A DNA stretch of 64,000 bases from DASRAJ01 sp035638255 (GTDB taxonomy: Bacteria > Bacteroidota > Bacteroidia > Chitinophagales > UBA10324): assembly GCA_035638255.1 (NCBI GenBank), contig DASRAJ010000063.1, positions 1 through 64,000 on the forward strand, given 5' to 3'. A program made the position numbers and the translations under genes. How positions within the stretch are numbered: position 1 is the stretch's first letter; each line of letters starts with the position of its first letter. The notes under the pieces are model-generated. The model did not search any database. It was not told the DNA's origin and saw only the letters and a list, made by a program, of their open reading frames with translations. Positions 61,168-64,000 of the stretch are shown here, piece by piece.

Positions 61168-63331
61168 GGTCGTAAATTTTTGGATTGGGTAATTCAAGCG
61201 TGAATTGTGTTCCTTTCCCGAGTTTCGATTCCACGGAAATTTTGCCATTAAGCTTACCTACTACTTCTTTCAAAATGTAAAGCCCCAGTCCGGATCCGCT
61301 ACTGGTACCGTTACCCCGGTAAAACATGTCGAATATCTTTTTCAAATGCTGCTTTTCAATTCCCAAGCCATTGTCTTCAACAACAATGGTCACAGCGTCG
61401 TCTGATGCGTAAGAGCGGACTTTAATGTAGCCGGATTCTTTATTCGGATCGCGGAACTTGATGGCGTTTGAGATAAGGTTGTTGAAAATGACACCCATGC
61501 GTTTCGCGTCACATTGGAAGGAAACAGAATTATCAATGTCAATGAATAAATCCATTTGGCTGGCATCCTCCATAAAACGGAAGTTGTTGAACGCATCGCG
61601 TGCTATTTTAGCAAGGTCCACCTTCGTAAGAGCTACTTCTACCTTCTTATTCCTGTAGTATTCAATAATTTCTTTAATAGTGTCATCAAGTTTATACAGA
61701 CTTTCTTTCATCAGTCCGAAGTAAATTTTTACATTCGGATCATCCACCTGCATGTCAGTGAGGTCTATCAAGCCCACCACGTTTAAAAGCGGAGCTCTTA
61801 AGTCATGAGAAGTGCTGTATACAAATGAATCAATCTCAGAGTTTGACTTTTGCAGCTCAATGTTTTTGTTGCTGAGCTCTTCTATGGATTTTTTGTTTTC
61901 AGATATAGCCCTGTCTTTTTCAATGATCAATCCTGTCATACTAACGACGCGCTCAAAAATCTCCGTTTCATTTTCGGTTGGGGAAGTGCTTGTTTTACTG
62001 AAAGCACAAAAAACACCCAATAAGTTATTTTCTTCAGATAAAATCGGATAAGCTGTAGCGGCTTTGAAACCGTAAGTGTCAAGAATGAAAGTCATCCTGG
62101 AATTGTACGGCTCCTCCATGAGAGAAGCGCTTGATACCCTCGACTTACTTACGGCTGCCCTCCCAATTGGTAATGCGTCACTTCTGATCGGAAAGGTGGA
62201 AATTTCCTCCATGAGTTTTTTGGGTATGCTGGGAGCAGCAATCCATTGCAGGCTTCTTTCTTCACGGTCAGCAAGAAGAATGCAACCATACATGCCCGGC
62301 TGAATCTCTTCAATTTTTTTGAGTAAGAGGTCAAGTGTATGATCTGTATTCGATTCGGAATAGGCTGCTTCAAGGACTTGTTTTTCGGCCATGAGCAGCT
62401 GTTCCAGCCGTTTATTCTCGGTGACATCATTTATCCTTATCAGCAAATGGGGCTTGTTGTCATAAGCCACTACCCGTGCTTCAAGATTACCGCATAGGAT
62501 TCTCCCCGTTTTGGTGGCATACTCGAGTTCTTTCGACCAACCCCAATGTTCCTTAATCTGATTTTTAATATCAGTCACCTCGAAATCAGAAAATGGTTGC
62601 ACCTGGAGCCCGAAGCAGGAGAGCCCGAGCAAGTCATCTTTGGAGCCGGCATCAAGCATGAGTACCGCCTTGTTGTTGCAGTCCTTTATTAACAGCGTAT
62701 CCAGGTCAGCAAGGAAGTTGGCATCTATTGAATCATTGAAAATATTTTGAAAGAGTTCATTGCTCTTGCGTAATTTTTCCTGGATGTTCGACTTAGAACC
62801 CAACGCAATCGCAGTAATCAACCCCTGGGAAAAGAAAACAGAGATTATAACACCCTTCTTCAATTCACCCTCGGGATACAGAAAGGTAGAACCAATTAGT
62901 ATGAGAAAAGTGATGCTAATGAAATAGTAAAGCTGCGAGGCATGCTTAAAAACCAATCCGCACATAAAATAAGTTACAATTAAACCTACAGTAGTATTAA
63001 TCTCATATTTTACAGTAACCGCCTCTGAGATAGACTGGAACATGACTAAGTAGGCCATAATCCCTATCACTGCCCGCAAATTTGATTTAACAGATTGGGT
63101 TGTAAAAGAGAGCACTGTCATCAGCATGAACACCAGACCACAACCTAAGTTTATGAACAATAGGTTACTGGTGTTCAGGTTTTCCTGGAAATAGAGATAC
63201 CCGAGTAACGGGTAAATGATAGCGCCGGCGATTAGGAGAATTCGCGAAATAGTGACCTCATCTTCAAGAAAGGCAAAAAATTTAGATTTCGGACTCCATT
63301 TTCTTGTCCTGTTTGGCAACGTAAGCAGCAT
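61142..63331 (-). CDS. Membrane histidine kinase with PAS and GAF domains
   Basis: 729 residues. Six or so membrane spans in residues 25-185 (ILLIAGAIIYPLLGYLYF, LINLGCGLVFMLMTVLSF, FISITFLILIGSTFLYP). A PAS-like domain follows (about 190-300, LFQNIFNDSIDANFLADLD), then a GAF domain (about 320-475, LLADREERSLQWIAAPS, AATAYPILSEENNLLGVFCAF), a coiled-coil linker, HisKA with H509 in STSHDLRAPL, and HATPase_c with N box FNNLISNAIKF, G1 VVEDNGLGIEK and G2 SSGSGLGLYI. It autophosphorylates and passes phosphate to the receiver protein encoded by the overlapping downstream gene. The signal is unknown. Confidence 0.9.
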   Translation of the reverse strand: MLLTLPNRTRKWSPKSKFFAFLEDEVTISRILLIAGAIIYPLLGYLYFQENLNTSNLLFINLGCGLVFMLMTVLSFTTQSVKSNLRAVIGIMAYLVMFQSISEAVTVKYEINTTVGLIVTYFMCGLVFKHASQLYYFISITFLILIGSTFLYPEGELKKGVIISVFFSQGLITAIALGSKSNIQEKLRKSNELFQNIFNDSIDANFLADLDTLLIKDCNNKAVLMLDAGSKDDLLGLSCFGLQVQPFSDFEVTDIKNQIKEHWGWSKELEYATKTGRILCGNLEARVVAYDNKPHLLIRINDVTENKRLEQLLMAEKQVLEAAYSESNTDHTLDLLLKKIEEIQPGMYGCILLADREERSLQWIAAPSIPKKLMEEISTFPIRSDALPIGRAAVSKSRVSSASLMEEPYNSRMTFILDTYGFKAATAYPILSEENNLLGVFCAFSKTSTSPTENETEIFERVVSMTGLIIEKDRAISENKKSIEELSNKNIELQKSNSEIDSFVYSTSHDLRAPLLNVVGLIDLTDMQVDDPNVKIYFGLMKESLYKLDDTIKEIIEYYRNKKVEVALTKVDLAKIARDAFNNFRFMEDASQMDLFIDIDNSVSFQCDAKRMGVIFNNLISNAIKFRDPNKESGYIKVRSYASDDAVTIVVEDNGLGIEKQHLKKIFDMFYRGNGTSSGSGLGLYILKEVVGKLNGKISVESKLGKGTQFTLELPNPKIYDHARAYVTV

Positions 63332-63464
63332 AATCTTTCGTGGTTTCTACATTCTCTTTACTCAGTGTGGATAAAATAGTTTCTAAAACGTAAAATAAAA
63401 ATTTGTCATAACGTATAAAATGGGTAGCCTTTTATATCAACCAAAAATTACACCTTTCGCGGTA

Positions 63465-63495
63465 TTGCACAGGTACTATTAAGGGTCTACCTTTG
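63465..63495 (+). promoter_or_regulatory. Bacteroidete-type promoter of the PLP-enzyme gene
   Basis: TTG at 63465-63467, 20 bases, then TACCTTTG at 63488-63495 (TAnnTTTG). The leader would be about 50 bases. Confidence 0.55.
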
Positions 63496-63552
63496 CTTTC
63501 TTATAAAATCTATAAAATTGTAACTATTTAAGTCCACCTAAACCACACACAC

Positions 63553-64000
63553 ATGAAGAACCAGAATGAAGTTTTGCACAAGTACAGTTTACGACAAATT
63601 GAAAAGGTTGCCAAACGTGTAAGTGGCAATGTTGGCCTTTTCACAATTGACAACAAGAATATCGATGGCAGTCATATCAGCATTAATGGTCGGGAACTCA
63701 TTAATTTCGGTTCATGCATCTATTCTGGTTTGGAAACCGATAACCGCCTGAAAGAAGCTGCTATTGAAGCCATTCGCAAGTATGGTACTCATTTTTGTTC
63801 TTCAAGAGCCTACCTTTCTGTTACCCCTTATACCGAGGCTGAAACGCTTCTCTCAGAAATGTTTGATTGCCCTGTAATCATTGCTCCCTCCATCACCCTC
63901 GCTCATCAATCTTGCATTCCCATTATTATCGAGGAGAATGATGCCGTACTTATTGATAGCCGTGCTCATGAAAGCATGCAGTTACCCGTTCAAATGCTGG
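63553..64000 (+). CDS. Class I/II aminotransferase-fold PLP enzyme (alpha-oxoamine synthase-like), 3' part outside window
   Basis: Starts at ATG 63553 and is open to the right edge (149 codons). The visible part reads MKNQNEVLHKYSLRQIEKVA..., then INGRELINFGSCIYSGLETD, RLKEAAIEAIRKYGTHFCSS, RAYLSVTPYTEAETLLSEMF. This pattern (NF.S..Y.GL, R.....A...YG, SR...) is that of the 8-amino-7-oxononanoate synthase / serine palmitoyltransferase / KBL group, which condense an acyl-CoA with an amino acid. The PLP lysine lies beyond the window, so activity and substrate cannot be judged. Transcribed away from the kinase gene. Confidence 0.82.
   Translation, partial: MKNQNEVLHKYSLRQIEKVAKRVSGNVGLFTIDNKNIDGSHISINGRELINFGSCIYSGLETDNRLKEAAIEAIRKYGTHFCSSRAYLSVTPYTEAETLLSEMFDCPVIIAPSITLAHQSCIPIIIEENDAVLIDSRAHESMQLPVQML

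Noticed and set aside
1..64000. Insertion sequence, prophage or integrative element
   Set aside because: No transposase, integrase, relaxase or phage gene was found; only repeats and palindromes are visible.

Overview
The window is a piece of a Bacteroidota chromosome of roughly 40% G+C by eye. The evidence is the density of proteins ending in type IX secretion system (T9SS) sorting domains of type A (Por secretion C-terminal domain) and type B (gliding-motility C-terminal domain), the choice-of-anchor L, SprB-like, YfhO and DUF2723 families, A-rich rather than Shine-Dalgarno leaders, and promoters of the bacteroidete form TTTG-N19-TAnnTTTG (an exact match precedes the only tRNA). I cannot name genus or species. 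No T9SS machinery gene, rRNA, CRISPR array, transposase or integrase is visible. Layout: (1) 1-5837, minus strand, three tandem choice-of-anchor L adhesin-like proteins, the first cut by the window edge. (2) 5938-7431, a polysaccharide flippase. (3) 7552-26339, minus strand, an array of secreted paralogues: five LamG-type proteins with type A sorting domains, alternating in its second half with two very similar propeller/Ig-like proteins with type B domains. A sensor kinase and its LuxR-type regulator sit inside the array at 11662-15302. (4) 26431-36396, an envelope glycan cluster: a 2-bp-spaced aminotransferase / NeuD-like acetyltransferase / WecF-like transferase operon, two methyltransferases, a GT4 glycosyltransferase carrying an in-frame palindromic insert, WecB on the plus strand, and YfhO. 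(5) 36573-46016, mostly housekeeping: SDR threonine dehydrogenase, a T9SS cargo, an M48 protease, RlmB, a DUF2723 membrane protein, plus a candidate small RNA next to DnaA-box-like sequence at 41461-41735. (6) 46348-47095, tRNA-Gln followed by a small toxin-antitoxin-like pair whose MazF/PemK-like toxin has a one-base frameshift; 22-bp direct repeats bracket this module. (7) 47294-60610, plus strand, a second cargo island: three seven-bladed RCC1 propellers and several unrelated secreted proteins that share nearly the same sorting-domain DNA, with three orphan sorting-domain fragments between genes and a CPBP protease. (8) 60709-63331, a PAS/GAF histidine kinase and a receiver-only regulator. 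(9) 63553 to the edge, the start of a PLP-dependent enzyme. How the parts could work together is inference. Most of the window codes for surface-exposed or secreted proteins and for the glycan that may decorate or anchor them. T9SS CTDs are cleaved and the cargo is released or attached to surface glycolipid, so the glycan cluster may be relevant to anchoring. The most unusual aspect is the modular 3' ends in region 7: unrelated passenger domains carry almost interchangeable sorting-domain cassettes, and loose cassette fragments lie nearby, which points to recombination or gene conversion that swaps passengers or export tags.
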